A stretch of DNA of 64,000 bases, from positions 558,001 through 622,000 of the forward strand of contig NZ_VTTM01000001.1 in assembly GCF_008364795.1 (NCBI RefSeq). The letters run 5' to 3'. Below the pieces are notes generated by a model. It did no database searches, had not been told where the DNA came from, and was given only the letters and a program-made list of their open reading frames with translations. The DNA comes from Azospirillum oryzae. GTDB lineage: Bacteria > Pseudomonadota > Alphaproteobacteria > Azospirillales > Azospirillaceae. Within the stretch, counting starts at the first letter, position 1. Each line of letters begins with the position of its first letter. The position numbers and the translations under genes are program-made. Of this stretch, positions 8,933 through 17,901 are shown in pieces.

Positions 8933-9739
8933 ATGTCGACCCTGGAAATCATAAGCCGCCTTCCCGCCGGCACGCCGAAAATGCCGCCGCTCCTGTTCGT
9001 CCACGGCGCCTTCAGCGGCGCCTGGATCTGGGATGCCAAGTTCCTGCCCTGGTTCGCCGCGCGTGGGTGGGAAGCCCATGCCGTCTCGCTGCGCGGCCAT
9101 GGCAACAGCGAAGGACGCGACCGGCTGCATGATTTCGGCATCGCCGATTATGTCGACGACGTGCTGGAGGCGGCCGATCGCCTCTCGTCCCCGCCGGTGC
9201 TGATCGGCCATTCCATGGGCGGCATGGTGGTGCAGCGCGCGCTGGCGAAGCGCCGTTTTCCGGCCGGCGTGCTGATGGCTTCCGCACCGCCCTATGGCCT
9301 GCTGTCCTCCACCATGGGGCTGGCCTGGCGCTCGCCCTATGTGTTCCAGCAGATGTCGATGCTGATGACCTTCGGCGAGAAGGCGATCGACCCCGACGCC
9401 ATCCGCCGCGCCATGTTCTCCGACAAGATGCCGCGCGCCGAAGCGGCCAAGTACGAGAGCTGCCTGCAGGAGGAATCGCGCCGCGTCCTGCTGGACATCG
9501 GTGGCTGGATCCCCTTCCCCGTCCTGCCGCCGCGCGACATGCCGATGCTGGTGATGGGCGCGGAGGAAGACCTGCTGTTCCCCCGTGCCGAGGTCGTCGC
9601 CACCGCGGCCGCGCTGGGCACCCGGCCGGTGTTCATGCCGGGCATGGGCCATGCGATGATGCTGGAGCAGGACTGGCAGTCGGCGGCCGAGCGCGTAGAG
9701 GCGTGGATCGCCGCGACGGTGACCGCCGAAGTGGCCTGA
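8933..9739 (+). CDS. Alpha/beta hydrolase
   Basis: 268 residues with a complete alpha/beta-hydrolase pattern: oxyanion region 'LLFVHGAFSGAWIW', nucleophile elbow GHSMGG (Ser94), acid in 'VMGAEEDLLFP' and histidine in 'MPGMGHAMML'. Probably an esterase, lipase or thioesterase; the substrate cannot be told from sequence. Start chosen where homology begins; no strong ribosome binding site is seen and the frame is open upstream. Transcribed divergently from the cupin-cob run. Confidence 0.85.
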   Translation: MSTLEIISRLPAGTPKMPPLLFVHGAFSGAWIWDAKFLPWFAARGWEAHAVSLRGHGNSEGRDRLHDFGIADYVDDVLEAADRLSSPPVLIGHSMGGMVVQRALAKRRFPAGVLMASAPPYGLLSSTMGLAWRSPYVFQQMSMLMTFGEKAIDPDAIRRAMFSDKMPRAEAAKYESCLQEESRRVLLDIGGWIPFPVLPPRDMPMLVMGAEEDLLFPRAEVVATAAALGTRPVFMPGMGHAMMLEQDWQSAAERVEAWIAATVTAEVA

Positions 9740-9746
9740 GGCCGCC

Positions 9747-9977
9747 CTAGGCCTTGGGCCGCTCCGACCGGGAATAGTTGCTGAAGTGCCCTTCCTTGGC
9801 CGCCATCCGGCGGGCGGACTGGACGACGGCGCCGGACTTTCCTTCCGGCGCCACGTTCGACAGCTGGCGGGTCAGGTCGGCACTGCCACAAGACGGGCAG
9901 GCGGGAGTCTCACCGGAGCGCACCAGGGTCTCGAACCCATGGTCGCAGGCCTTGCAGCGGTAGGAATAGAGCGGCAT
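9747..9977 (-). CDS. FmdB-type zinc-ribbon protein
   Basis: 76 residues. N-terminal zinc ribbon with two CxxC pairs ('YRCKACDHGF', 'PACPSCGS'), the FmdB/CxxC_CxxC_SSSS pattern of putative regulatory proteins, followed by a basic serine-rich tail. ATG 9977 is preceded by GAGGG about 5 bases away; longer in-frame starts lack homology. Convergent with the alpha/beta hydrolase gene, 7 bases apart. Function unknown. Confidence 0.82.
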   Translation of the reverse strand: MPLYSYRCKACDHGFETLVRSGETPACPSCGSADLTRQLSNVAPEGKSGAVVQSARRMAAKEGHFSNYSRSERPKA

Positions 9978-10066
9978 CGCACCCTCGCGGAACGGATCGC
10001 ATCGCCCCGAGCATGCCGCAATATCCATATCAAGAAAATGGTTTTGTTGCGCCGCACCCATATCGG

Positions 10067-10273
10067 TCAGGCAGCAGCCCCAGCGAAATCGAAGCCGGCC
10101 GCCTCGACCGCCTGCCGCACCACATCGGCGGGAACGCCGCCATCGACCAGCACGGTGCCGGTGGCGAGATCGACGGTCACCGCGGCATCGGGGGCCGCCT
10201 TGGTGATCGCGTTGGAAACGGAGCGGGCGCAGCCGCCGCAGGTCATTCCATCCACCTTGTACGCATCGGCCAT
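10067..10273 (-). CDS. CopZ-like heavy-metal-associated domain protein
   Basis: 68 residues forming one HMA domain with the metal-binding motif GMTCGGC near the N-terminus and the 'AVEAAGFDF' C-terminal helix. Acts as a cytosolic Cu(I) or other soft-metal chaperone in characterised relatives. GGGGAG lies about 9 bases before the ATG. No copper ATPase or CueR-like regulator is nearby, so partner and metal are unknown. Confidence 0.85.
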   Translation of the reverse strand: MADAYKVDGMTCGGCARSVSNAITKAAPDAAVTVDLATGTVLVDGGVPADVVRQAVEAAGFDFAGAAA

Positions 10274-10301
10274 CGTCACGGGGCTCCCCTTTTCGGTCGG
10301 G

Positions 10302-11426
10302 TCAGCCGCCGGCATGGTGCGTCCGCACCACCGCGCTGACCGGGACAAGAACGAAGCCACGCTTTTGCACGTCCGGCAGCCAGGACGCCAGAGCCTCGAT
10401 TGTCGCATCATGCGGGTGACCGATGGCGACGGCATAGCCCTGCCGCCTTGCCACCTGTTCCGTCTTCGCCAGCTGGGCTTTCACCGCCGCCACGGTCTCT
10501 TCGTTGTCGAGGAAGATGTCGCGGCCGACCCAGGGCATCTTCAGCTCCTTCGCCAGCCCGATCCCGGCGCTGTTGGGCGTCGTCCGGCTGTCCAGCCACA
10601 ACAGCCCGCGGCGGTGCAGCTCCGCCAATACCGGCGTCAGCGCCGCCCGGTCGGCGGTGAAACGGCTGCCCATATGGTTGTTCACCCCGACATAACCGTC
10701 GAAGCTGTCCAGCGCCGTGCGGAACCGCTTCACGATCTCGCCCTTGTCCAGCGAGACCAGCAGGGCGTTCGGCCCCGGATCGGCCTTCACGCTGGGTTCC
10801 ATCGGCATGTGCAGCATCAGTTCGTGCCCGTTGGCGCGGGCCGCCTTCGACTGGGCCGACAGTTCGCGGGCATAAGGCAGCCAGGACAGCGTCAGCGGCC
10901 CATGGAGCCCGGCCATCCGCGCCGAGCGCTTGCGGTCCAGCCCCATGTCGTCGATGACGATGGCGATGATCGGCTTGCCCGGCGGCACCTCGGCCGGCAA
11001 CGCGTTCTTGCGCCACAGCGCGGCATTGCCGCTTGGGGCCTGCACCGGCGGCAGGGCGGGAGGAACCGGCGGCGGCAGCATCGCCACCGTCGTGGCGGGT
11101 GGACGCGCCTCGGCCTTGTCCTGCGCCGGCTTTTCCGGCACCGCATGTTCCGGCCCCTCCGCCGCGTGCGCCGGTGACTCGGCCTTGACCGCAGGCGATG
11201 AAGGCGGCGTCGCGGGCAGCACGGAGGGAGGCGCAGGCGGCACCGCAGCGTGCTGAACCGGCGCCTGCTGCGCCTGCCCGCCGCCGGACCGTCCACCGGT
11301 CAGAGTCGCGACGCCCATCGCCACGGCGAACACCACGGCGACAGCAGCCAAAGCCAGAACGAAGGGATTCGACAAAAAGGGGGGAAGCGAAGTCTTGCGG
11401 GCTTTAGAAGGCGCCTTGCGGGCCAT
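10302..11426 (-). CDS. Divergent polysaccharide deacetylase family protein (YibQ-like)
   Basis: 374 residues. A short basic N-terminus and one membrane segment (about 19-41) are followed by a long Ala/Pro-rich linker (about 45-140) and a divergent polysaccharide deacetylase domain ('KPIIAIVIDDMGLDRKR', 'LMLHMPMEP', 'GVNNHMGSRFT', 'WLDSRTTPNS'). Family members are periplasmic, anchored and of unknown substrate. ATG at 11426 is preferred because the charged stretch before the membrane helix then fits; ATG 11441 is also possible. Located 28 bases upstream of the copZ-like gene. Confidence 0.83.
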   Translation of the reverse strand: MARKAPSKARKTSLPPFLSNPFVLALAAVAVVFAVAMGVATLTGGRSGGGQAQQAPVQHAAVPPAPPSVLPATPPSSPAVKAESPAHAAEGPEHAVPEKPAQDKAEARPPATTVAMLPPPVPPALPPVQAPSGNAALWRKNALPAEVPPGKPIIAIVIDDMGLDRKRSARMAGLHGPLTLSWLPYARELSAQSKAARANGHELMLHMPMEPSVKADPGPNALLVSLDKGEIVKRFRTALDSFDGYVGVNNHMGSRFTADRAALTPVLAELHRRGLLWLDSRTTPNSAGIGLAKELKMPWVGRDIFLDNEETVAAVKAQLAKTEQVARRQGYAVAIGHPHDATIEALASWLPDVQKRGFVLVPVSAVVRTHHAGG

Positions 11427-11567
11427 GGTGACGATGTCCATCCTGCGACCGGGGCGCCGCACAGTGGCACCCCGTCGTCGTCGCCGCAACCGCCCAAACG
11501 GCGCAAAAGGCCGGAGCGGCAGTCCCCCTGCGCTCCCCGGCCATGCCCACCCAGAAGAGTCCGTCCG

Positions 11568-12020
11568 ATGCGTCCGATCTTTGTTACCGCAACGCTCCTG
11601 CTGGCCGCTTCCGCCCCGGCGCAGGCCGCCGGCGGCCTGCAATGCCCGGCCAGCCTGACGGTCCAGGCGCAGCCCGACGCCCCCGGCGGCTGGTCACCCT
11701 ACCCCGGCCGCGACAGCCACGGATTCGCCGGCATCACCATCGTCGAGGGCGACCGCGCCAGCGAAATGACCAGCGCCGCGCCCGCCACCCTGGCCCCCGA
11801 CCGCGAGGTCCGGCGCGGCCGCAGCATCGTTCAGGTCTGGGAGTTCACCGGCGCCCGGCAACGCAACGTCTTCCTGGTCTGCCGCTATCGCGACACCCAG
11901 GCGACGCTCGCCGCCGACCTGCCGCGCCACATCCGGCGCTGCACCCTGACGCTGGCGACCGACATCCGCGGCACCGTCCTGGACGACCCGAAGACGCCGC
12001 CGCAGCTCGACTGCCGGTGA
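11568..12020 (+). CDS. Small secreted protein, STY0301-like
   Basis: 150 residues with a signal peptide (about 1-20, AQA-A). The mature part has spaced cysteines ('LQCPASL', 'VCRYRD', 'RRCTLTL', 'LDCR'), 'GGWSPY' and 'VQVWEFTG'. This pattern resembles the STY0301 family of uncharacterised exported proteins (tentative). Divergent from the polysaccharide deacetylase gene. Function unknown. Confidence 0.65.
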   Translation: MRPIFVTATLLLAASAPAQAAGGLQCPASLTVQAQPDAPGGWSPYPGRDSHGFAGITIVEGDRASEMTSAAPATLAPDREVRRGRSIVQVWEFTGARQRNVFLVCRYRDTQATLAADLPRHIRRCTLTLATDIRGTVLDDPKTPPQLDCR

Positions 12021-12081
12021 AGCGGCGAAGTTCTGCGCGGAGGCTGGAAATCCGCCCCCTCAGCCGCTAGGGTGTCCATCG

Positions 12082-12131
12082 TTGGAACAGGGCCGGAACG
12101 GGCCCGCGTTGGAACAGGGCCGGAACGGCCC
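12082..12131 (+). repeat. 27-base tandem duplication upstream of trpG
   Basis: The block beginning TTGGAACAGGGCCGGAACGG (12082-12101) recurs at 12109, a period of 27 bases, with the second copy matching through about 12131. The period is a multiple of three and the block is open in the trpG frame, encoding two 'EQGRNGP' units, but trpG homology starts only at 12181. Confidence 0.8.
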
Positions 12132-12180
12132 AGACTGCCCGGGCGAAGTTGGCCGGGCGAAGGTGGAAGGCGGAAGGCGC

Positions 12181-12789
12181 ATGCTGCTGCTCATCGATAA
12201 CTACGACAGCTTTACCTACAACCTCGTCCATTACCTGGGCGAGCTTGGCGCCGACGTGCAGGTCCGCCGCAACGACGCCCTCACGGTGGAACAGGCGATG
12301 GCATTGCGCCCCGACGGCATCGTGCTGTCCCCCGGCCCCTGCGACCCCGACCGCGCCGGCATCTGCTTGGCCCTAATCGACGCCGCCGCCAAGGCCCGCC
12401 TGCCGCTGTTGGGCGTTTGCCTCGGCCATCAGTCCATCGGCCAGTCCTTCGGCGGCCGGGTGATCCGCGCGCCGGTCCCCATGCACGGCAAGGTCGACAA
12501 CATCCGGCATGAGGGCCGCGGCGTGCTGGCCGGCCTGCCCAGCCCGTTCCGCGCCACCCGCTACCACTCGCTGATCGTAGAGCGCGACACGCTGCCCGCC
12601 TGTCTGGAGGTGACCGGCGAGACCGCCGACGGCCTCATTATGGCGCTGGCCCACCGCGAGCTGCCGATCCACGGCGTGCAGTTCCATCCCGAAAGCATCG
12701 AGAGCGAGCACGGCCACAAGATCCTGCAGAACTTCCTGGACCTGACCCATCCCCGCCCGGAAAACGCGGCCCTGGAGAGCGCAGCATGA
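12181..12789 (+). CDS. trpG: Anthranilate synthase component II, glutamine amidotransferase
   Basis: 202 residues. Supplies ammonia from glutamine to TrpE for anthranilate synthesis. Class I amidotransferase triad: Cys80 in 'LGVCLGHQS', His169 and Glu171 in 'QFHPES'. Homology starts at this ATG ('[14 protein letters not shown]'). First gene of trpG-trpD-trpC; its stop overlaps trpD by 4 bases. No Trp-rich leader peptide or attenuator is visible upstream. trpE is not in the window. Confidence 0.95.
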   Translation: MLLLIDNYDSFTYNLVHYLGELGADVQVRRNDALTVEQAMALRPDGIVLSPGPCDPDRAGICLALIDAAAKARLPLLGVCLGHQSIGQSFGGRVIRAPVPMHGKVDNIRHEGRGVLAGLPSPFRATRYHSLIVERDTLPACLEVTGETADGLIMALAHRELPIHGVQFHPESIESEHGHKILQNFLDLTHPRPENAALESAA

Positions 12790-13820
12790 GCGGCGATCTG
12801 TCCGATATGAAGGCCATCCTGGGCAAGGTCGCCACCGGCGCCGCCCTGACCGAGGCCGAGGCCGGCTTCGCCTTCGACATCATCATGTCCGGCAACGCCA
12901 CCCCGTCGCAGATGGGCGGCTTCCTGATGGCGCTACGCGTCCGCGGCGAAACGGTGGACGAGATCACCGGCGCCGCCCGCGTCATGCGCGCCAAGGCGAT
13001 CCCGGTCGAGGCGCCTCCCGGCACCATCGACACCTGCGGCACCGGCGGCGACGGCGCCGGCACCTACAACATCTCCACCGCCGCGGCGCTGGTGGTGTCG
13101 TCCTGCGGCGTGCCGGTCGCCAAGCATGGCAACCGCGCCATCTCCTCCAAATCCGGTGCGGCCGACGTGCTGGGGTCGCTGGGCGTCAACCTCGACTGCG
13201 ACTTTGCGCTGGTGCGCAAGGCGCTGTGGGATGCCCGGATCGCCTTCCTGATGGCGCCGCGCCACCACCTCGCCATGCGCAACGTCGGCCCGACCCGCGT
13301 CGAGCTTGGCACCCGCACCGTCTTCAACCTGCTTGGACCGCTCGCCAACCCGGCGACCGCCAGGCGCCAAGTCCTCGGTGTCTTCTCCAAGCAGTGGGTT
13401 GAGCCGCTGGCCCAGGTGCTGAAACGGCTGGGATCGGAGGCCGCCTGGGTCGTCCATGGCTCCGACGGGCTGGACGAGATCACCACCACCGGCCCCACCA
13501 CCGTCGCCCAGCTGAAAGACGGTGAGGTGACGGTGTTCGAGGTGACGCCGGAGGACGCCGGCCTGCCGCGCGCCCGCATCGAGGACCTGAAGGGCGGCGA
13601 CGCCCAGGTCAACGCCGAGGCGATCCACGCCCTGTTCGACGGGGTGCGCAGCCCCTACCGCGACATCGTCCTGCTGAACGCCGCCGCCGCCCTGCATGTG
13701 GCCGGCAAGGCCGCGACGCTGAAGGAGGGTGTGGCCATGGCCGCCGACGCCATCGACAGCGGCGGCGCCCGCGACCGCCTGCGCCGGCTGGTCGCCATTA
13801 CCAACGAGGCGGTGGCCTGA
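12786..13820 (+). CDS. trpD: Anthranilate phosphoribosyltransferase
   Basis: 344 residues. Joins PRPP to anthranilate, second step of tryptophan synthesis. The glycine-rich PRPP loop '[17 protein letters not shown]', '[18 protein letters not shown]' and '[16 protein letters not shown]' are family signatures. Stand-alone, not fused to trpG. ATGA overlap with trpG and a one-base overlap (TGATG) with trpC show translational coupling. Confidence 0.96.
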   Translation: MSGDLSDMKAILGKVATGAALTEAEAGFAFDIIMSGNATPSQMGGFLMALRVRGETVDEITGAARVMRAKAIPVEAPPGTIDTCGTGGDGAGTYNISTAAALVVSSCGVPVAKHGNRAISSKSGAADVLGSLGVNLDCDFALVRKALWDARIAFLMAPRHHLAMRNVGPTRVELGTRTVFNLLGPLANPATARRQVLGVFSKQWVEPLAQVLKRLGSEAAWVVHGSDGLDEITTTGPTTVAQLKDGEVTVFEVTPEDAGLPRARIEDLKGGDAQVNAEAIHALFDGVRSPYRDIVLLNAAAALHVAGKAATLKEGVAMAADAIDSGGARDRLRRLVAITNEAVA

Positions 13821-14623
13821 TGAGCGACGTTCTGACCCGCATCAACGACGACAAGCGCGCGCTGGTCGCCTCCCGCAAGGCCGCCCGTCCGCTGTCGGAG
13901 GTCGAGGCCGCTGCCAAGGCCGCCAACGAGACCAACCCGCCGCGCGGTTTCATCCGGGCGCTCGGCGCCGCGGTGGAGGCCGGGCGCTATGGCCTGATCG
14001 CCGAGATCAAGAAGGCCAGCCCGTCCAAGGGCCTGATCCGCGCCAACTTCGACCCGCCGGCCCTTGCCCGCGCCTACCGCGAGGGTGGCGCCAGCTGCCT
14101 GTCGGTGCTGACCGACGAGCCCTATTTCCAGGGCAAGGACGAGTATCTGGTCGCCGCCCGCGCCGCGGTCGATCTGCCGGTGCTGCGCAAGGACTTCATG
14201 GTCGATCCCTATCAGATCGTGGAGGCCCGCGCGCTGGGCGCCGACTGCATCCTCATCATCATGGCCTCGCTGTCCGACGCCCAGGCGGCGGAGATCGAGG
14301 ATGCCGCGATCGCCCAGGGGCTGGACGTGCTGGTCGAGGTGCATGACCGTGCCGAGCTGGACCGCGCGCTGCTGCTGAAGACTCCGCTGCTGGGCGTCAA
14401 CAACCGCAACCTCAAGACGCTGGCCGTCGACATCGCGACGACGGAGGAACTGGCGGCCAATGTGCCGGCCGACCGCATGCTGGTGGCGGAAAGCGGCCTC
14501 TACACACCTGCCGATCTGGCCCGGATGGCGAAGGTCGGGGCGCGCTGCTTCCTGGTCGGCGAATCGCTGATGCGGCAGGCGGACGTGACCGCCGCCACCC
14601 GCGCCCTGCTGGCCCCGGTGTGA
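13820..14623 (+). CDS. trpC: Indole-3-glycerol phosphate synthase
   Basis: 267 residues, a single TIM barrel without the TrpF domain found in enteric fusions. Converts CdRP to indole-3-glycerol phosphate. Diagnostic strands: '[13 protein letters not shown]', '[13 protein letters not shown]', '[10 protein letters not shown]' and 'VAESGL'. Starts on the last base of the trpD stop. A GNAT gene follows 4 bases later. Confidence 0.96.
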   Translation: MSDVLTRINDDKRALVASRKAARPLSEVEAAAKAANETNPPRGFIRALGAAVEAGRYGLIAEIKKASPSKGLIRANFDPPALARAYREGGASCLSVLTDEPYFQGKDEYLVAARAAVDLPVLRKDFMVDPYQIVEARALGADCILIIMASLSDAQAAEIEDAAIAQGLDVLVEVHDRAELDRALLLKTPLLGVNNRNLKTLAVDIATTEELAANVPADRMLVAESGLYTPADLARMAKVGARCFLVGESLMRQADVTAATRALLAPV

Positions 14624-14627
14624 TGCC

Positions 14628-15101
14628 ATGACCGATGTGGTGATCGCCGCGGAAAGCCCGCGCCAGGATGCGGTGGTCGCGCTGGTCGCCGCGCTCGACC
14701 GCTATCTGCTGGACCTCTATCCGGCGGACACCTGCCACCTGCTGGACATCGAGTCCCTGGAGGCGCCGGACGTGCGCTTTTTCGTCGCCCGCAAGGACGG
14801 CGTTCCGGTCGGCTGCGCCGCCCTGCGGGTCGATTCCGCCGGCTATGGCGAGGTGAAGCGCATGTATGTCGATGCCGCCGCCCGCGGCCACCGCATCGGC
14901 GACCGCCTGCTCGCCCGGCTGGAGGAGCAGGCGCGGGCGGAGGGTCTGACCGCCCTGCTTCTCGAATCGGGCATCCACCAGCACGAGGCGCTGGCGCTCT
15001 ACCGCAAGGCCGGCTTCACCGACCGCGGTCCCTACGCCTGCTACGCGGACAACGGCGTCAGCGTCTTCATGGAAAAACGCTTGCTGGAGACCGTCCGATG
15101 A
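14628..15101 (+). CDS. GNAT acetyltransferase embedded in the trp-moa-moe run
   Basis: 157 residues. GNAT motif A '[20 protein letters not shown]' (RxxGxG variant RGHRIG) and motif B '[13 protein letters not shown]'. Resembles general small-molecule or amino-acid N-acetyltransferases; substrate unknown. Four bases after trpC and overlapping moaC by 4 bases (ATGA), so it is fully integrated in the operon between tryptophan and molybdopterin genes, although no pathway link is evident. Confidence 0.85.
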   Translation: MTDVVIAAESPRQDAVVALVAALDRYLLDLYPADTCHLLDIESLEAPDVRFFVARKDGVPVGCAALRVDSAGYGEVKRMYVDAAARGHRIGDRLLARLEEQARAEGLTALLLESGIHQHEALALYRKAGFTDRGPYACYADNGVSVFMEKRLLETVR

Positions 15102-15595
15102 CCGGCTTCACCCACTTCGACGCCGAAGGCAAGGCGGTGATGGTCGACGTCTCCGACAAGGCGGACACCGAACGCACCGCCACCGCCGCCGCCACCGTGC
15201 TGATGCAGTCGGAAACCCTGGCGCTCATCATGCAGGGCGGAGTGAAGAAGGGCGACGTTCTGTCGGTCGCCCGGCTGGCCGGCATCATGGGGGCCAAGCG
15301 CACGCCGGACCTGATCCCGCTTTGCCACCCGCTGATGCTGACCTCGGTCAAGGTCGACCTGTCCTGCGACCCCGCGCGCAAAGCCGTGGACGTGACCGCG
15401 ACCTGCAAGCTCAGGGGCCAGACCGGCGTGGAGATGGAGGCGCTGACCGCGGTCACCGTCGCCGCCCTGACCGTCTACGACATGTGCAAGGCGGTGGACC
15501 GCGGCATGACCATCACCGACGTCCGCCTTCTGCACAAGGCCGGCGGCAAGAGCGGCGAATGGGGTGCCGCCGCCGCCCCGTCCACAGGAGGATAA
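15098..15595 (+). CDS. moaC: Cyclic pyranopterin monophosphate synthase
   Basis: 165 residues. With MoaA it makes cyclic pyranopterin monophosphate, the first molybdenum cofactor intermediate. Signatures: '[16 protein letters not shown]', '[18 protein letters not shown]', 'PLCHPLMLT' and '[20 protein letters not shown]'. Its ATG overlaps the preceding GNAT stop; moeA starts 4 bases after its stop. moaA and moaB/E are not in the window. Confidence 0.96.
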   Translation: MTGFTHFDAEGKAVMVDVSDKADTERTATAAATVLMQSETLALIMQGGVKKGDVLSVARLAGIMGAKRTPDLIPLCHPLMLTSVKVDLSCDPARKAVDVTATCKLRGQTGVEMEALTAVTVAALTVYDMCKAVDRGMTITDVRLLHKAGGKSGEWGAAAAPSTGG

Positions 15596-15599
15596 GTCG

Positions 15600-16829
15600 A
15601 TGATCTCCGTCGCCGAGGCGCGCGCCCGCATCCTGTCGGCCTTCGCCCCTCTGCCGGCGGAGACCGTTGCCCTGCCCGACGCGCTCGGCCGCGTGCTGGC
15701 CGAACCGGTGGTCGCGCGGCTGACCCAGCCGCCCTTCCACGCCGCCGCCATGGACGGCTGGGCCGTGCGCGCCGCCGACATCGCCGCCGCGACCGCTGAC
15801 GCTCCTATCCCGCTGCGCCGTATCGGCGAATCCGCCGCCGGCCATGCCTACACCGGCAGCGTCGGCCCGGGCGAGGCGGTACGCATTTTCACCGGCGCCC
15901 CCCTGCCCGACGGTGCCGACGCCGTTGTGATGCAGGAGGATTGCAGCGCCGACGACAACATCGTCCGCATCGGCCGCGCCGTGATTGCCGGCCGTTTCAT
16001 CCGCGAAGCCGGCTTCGATTTCACCCTGGGCCAGGAGCTTCTGCCGAAGGGCCGCCGCCTGACCGCCCGCGACATCGCGCTGGCCGCCGGCGGCAACGTG
16101 CCCTGGCTGTCGGTCCACCGCCGGCCGCGCATCGCCATTCTCGCCACCGGCGACGAGATCGCCTTGCCCGGCGATCCGCTGGGTCCGAGCCAGATCGTCA
16201 GCACGAACGCACTCGGCCTCTGCGCCCTGGTCACCGCGCAAGGCGGGCTCGCCCACAATCTCGGCGTCGCCAAGGATACCCCGGAGAGCGTTTCCGCCCT
16301 GGCGAAGGGTGCCGCCGGCTGCGACCTGCTGGTCACCACCGGCGGCGCCGCCCATGGCGATTACGACCTCGTGCGCGACGTACTGGCCGAAAACGGCGTG
16401 GCCCTGGAGGTGCAGACCGTGGCGATGCGACCGGGCAAGGCGCTGATGTTCGGCCGGGTCGGGTCGGTGCCTCTGCTGGGCCTGCCCGGCAACCCGGTGT
16501 CCACCGGTGTCACCGCCGTCCTGTTCCTGCGCCCGATCCTGCGCCTGCTGCAGGGGCTGCCACCCGATGACGACCGTCCGCCGCTTCGCGCCCGTCTGAC
16601 CACCGCACTGAAGGCCAACGACCGGCGCGAGGAATTTCTGCGTGCGACGCTCGCCGCCGGCCCGGACGGGGTCCTGACCGTCACCCCCTTCGCCCGGCAG
16701 GACAGCGCCATCACCACGCTTTACGCCCAGGCCGATTGCCTGATCCCCCGTCCGCCCAACGCCGACCCGGAACCGGCCGGCGCCATGGTGACAGTGCTTT
16801 CTTTGACCGATGGAGCGCTCAGCATCTAG
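15600..16829 (+). CDS. moeA: Molybdopterin molybdenumtransferase
   Basis: 409 residues. Inserts molybdate into adenylylated molybdopterin. MoeA domains in order: 'HAAAMDGWAVRAADI' (N-terminal), 'RIFTGAPLPDGADAVVMQED', the MoCF-binding fold 'ATGDEIALPGDPLG', 'TTGGAAHGDYD', then 'MRPGKALMFGRVG' and 'LPGNPVST'. Start at 15600 is fixed by AGGAGG at 15586-15591. The gene closes the trpGDC-GNAT-moaC-moeA operon. Confidence 0.95.
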   Translation: MISVAEARARILSAFAPLPAETVALPDALGRVLAEPVVARLTQPPFHAAAMDGWAVRAADIAAATADAPIPLRRIGESAAGHAYTGSVGPGEAVRIFTGAPLPDGADAVVMQEDCSADDNIVRIGRAVIAGRFIREAGFDFTLGQELLPKGRRLTARDIALAAGGNVPWLSVHRRPRIAILATGDEIALPGDPLGPSQIVSTNALGLCALVTAQGGLAHNLGVAKDTPESVSALAKGAAGCDLLVTTGGAAHGDYDLVRDVLAENGVALEVQTVAMRPGKALMFGRVGSVPLLGLPGNPVSTGVTAVLFLRPILRLLQGLPPDDDRPPLRARLTTALKANDRREEFLRATLAAGPDGVLTVTPFARQDSAITTLYAQADCLIPRPPNADPEPAGAMVTVLSLTDGALSI

Positions 16830-16905
16830 ACTTGGCGACATGCCGCCGAACGGCGGATTGAACAGTTGAACACCACCCCGAAGACTGTTTCACGGCGTTC
16901 CAAAT

Positions 16906-16920
16906 GTTCCGTTCAAGTTC
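16906..16920. promoter_or_regulatory. LexA (SOS) box 1 upstream of lexA
   Basis: GTTC (16906-16909), seven bases, GTTC (16917-16920): an exact match to the alphaproteobacterial SOS box GTTC-N7-GTTC. It lies 22 bases upstream of the -35 element of the lexA promoter. Confidence 0.75.
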
Positions 16921-16941
16921 TAAAAGAAGCCGACGGGGGGC

Positions 16942-16970
16942 TTGACGCGCGGCAAGAACCAAACTAGAAC
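16942..16970 (+). promoter_or_regulatory. lexA promoter with overlapping LexA (SOS) box 2
   Basis: TTGACG (16942-16947), 17 bases, TAGAAC (16965-16970) form a good sigma-70 promoter. GAAC-N7-GAAC at 16956-16970, the SOS box in inverse orientation, covers the spacer and -10 element, which predicts direct autorepression by LexA. Predicted start is near 16977, about 53 bases before the lexA ATG. Confidence 0.8.
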
Positions 16971-17029
16971 ATGGAGGCAACGTTTGGTTTTTGTTCCATC
17001 TTCAGTCTGGCGACGGCCGGGAGGCATCC

Positions 17030-17755
17030 ATGCTCACGCGCAAGCAGCACGAATTGCTGCTGTTCATCCACGAACGGCTCGGCCAGGGCGGTGTCTCGCC
17101 GTCGTTCGACGAGATGAAGGACGCCCTGGGGCTGAAGTCCAAGTCGGGCATCCACCGCCTCATCACCGGGCTTGAAGAGCGCGGCTTCATCCGCCGCCTG
17201 CCCCACCGCGCCCGCGCGCTGGAGGTTCTCCGCCTGCCGGAAGGCCTGGACGCCGCCCGCAGCCGCAGCGCCGCGCCCAAGCCGAAGTTCCAGCCCAACG
17301 TCATCAAGGGCGATTTCGCCTTTGCCGGCCGCGACACCACGCCTTCCGCCGCGACGCCCGCCGCCGCCAACGAGACCGTTCAGCTTCCGCTCTACGGCCG
17401 CATCGCCGCCGGCACGCCGATCGAAGCTCTGCGCGACAACAGCGCCTTCGTCGACATCCCCGCCTCGATGCTGACCGCCGGCGATCATTACGCGCTGGAG
17501 GTTTCCGGCGACTCGATGATCGAGGCCGGCATTCTCGACCACGACACCATCATCATCCAGCGTTGCGACGCGGCGGAGAACGGCACCATCGTCGTCGCCC
17601 TGGTCGATGAAGGCGAGGTGACGTTGAAGCGCCTGCGCCGCAAGGGCAATACGGTTGCCCTGGAACCCGCCAACGCCGCCTACGAAACCCGCATCTTTGG
17701 CGCCGACCGCGTCCGCGTGCAGGGCAAGCTGGTCGGTCTGGTCCGCAAGTACTGA
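17030..17755 (+). CDS. lexA: SOS repressor LexA
   Basis: 241 residues. N-terminal winged helix ('[16 protein letters not shown]', '[16 protein letters not shown]', about 1-70), a linker longer than in E. coli (about 71-115), then an S24 peptidase domain. The self-cleavage bond is Ala127-Gly128 in 'GRIAAGTP', with catalytic Ser162 ('SGDSMIEAG') and Lys200 ('EVTLKRL'). ATG 17030 is preceded by GGGAGG. Two SOS boxes lie in the promoter region, so the gene should be autoregulated and induced by DNA damage. Confidence 0.96.
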   Translation: MLTRKQHELLLFIHERLGQGGVSPSFDEMKDALGLKSKSGIHRLITGLEERGFIRRLPHRARALEVLRLPEGLDAARSRSAAPKPKFQPNVIKGDFAFAGRDTTPSAATPAAANETVQLPLYGRIAAGTPIEALRDNSAFVDIPASMLTAGDHYALEVSGDSMIEAGILDHDTIIIQRCDAAENGTIVVALVDEGEVTLKRLRRKGNTVALEPANAAYETRIFGADRVRVQGKLVGLVRKY

Positions 17756-17789
17756 GTTCCAGAAAGCCGTCCCGGCAAAGCTCCATTCT

Positions 17790-17886
17790 CCCTCCCCCGC
17801 CCAGCTCTCGCACAAAGCTTCGCTTTGTGCTGACGCGACAGGCGGACCGTAGGTCCGCTGAGAGCAGGGGAGGGTCGGGGTGGGGG
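17790..17886. repeat. Compound palindromic element (two hairpins in an outer inverted repeat)
   Basis: Between convergent lexA and comEC. Two perfect hairpins, GCACAAAGC/TTC/GCTTTGTGC (17810-17830) and GCGGACC/GTA/GGTCCGC (17842-17858), are enclosed by an outer repeat: GCTCTC (17804-17809) pairs with GAGAGC (17860-17865), extended imperfectly by the CCCTCCCC and GGGGAGGG tracts. The C-rich left and G-rich right flanks ('GTCGGGGTGGGGG') resemble dispersed intergenic palindromes common in GC-rich proteobacteria. It could also terminate transcription from both sides. Confidence 0.75.
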
Positions 17887-17901
17887 CAAGCGGCCCCGCA
17901 T

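Noticed and set aside
12021..12180. Possible trp attenuator before trpG.
   Set aside because: No short leader peptide with tandem Trp codons and no terminator hairpin with a U-run were found; only the 27-base tandem duplication.
16843..16856. CCGCCG-AA-CGGCGG hairpin after moeA as a terminator.
   Set aside because: Too short a loop for the full stem and no T-run on either strand; likely chance in GC-rich DNA.
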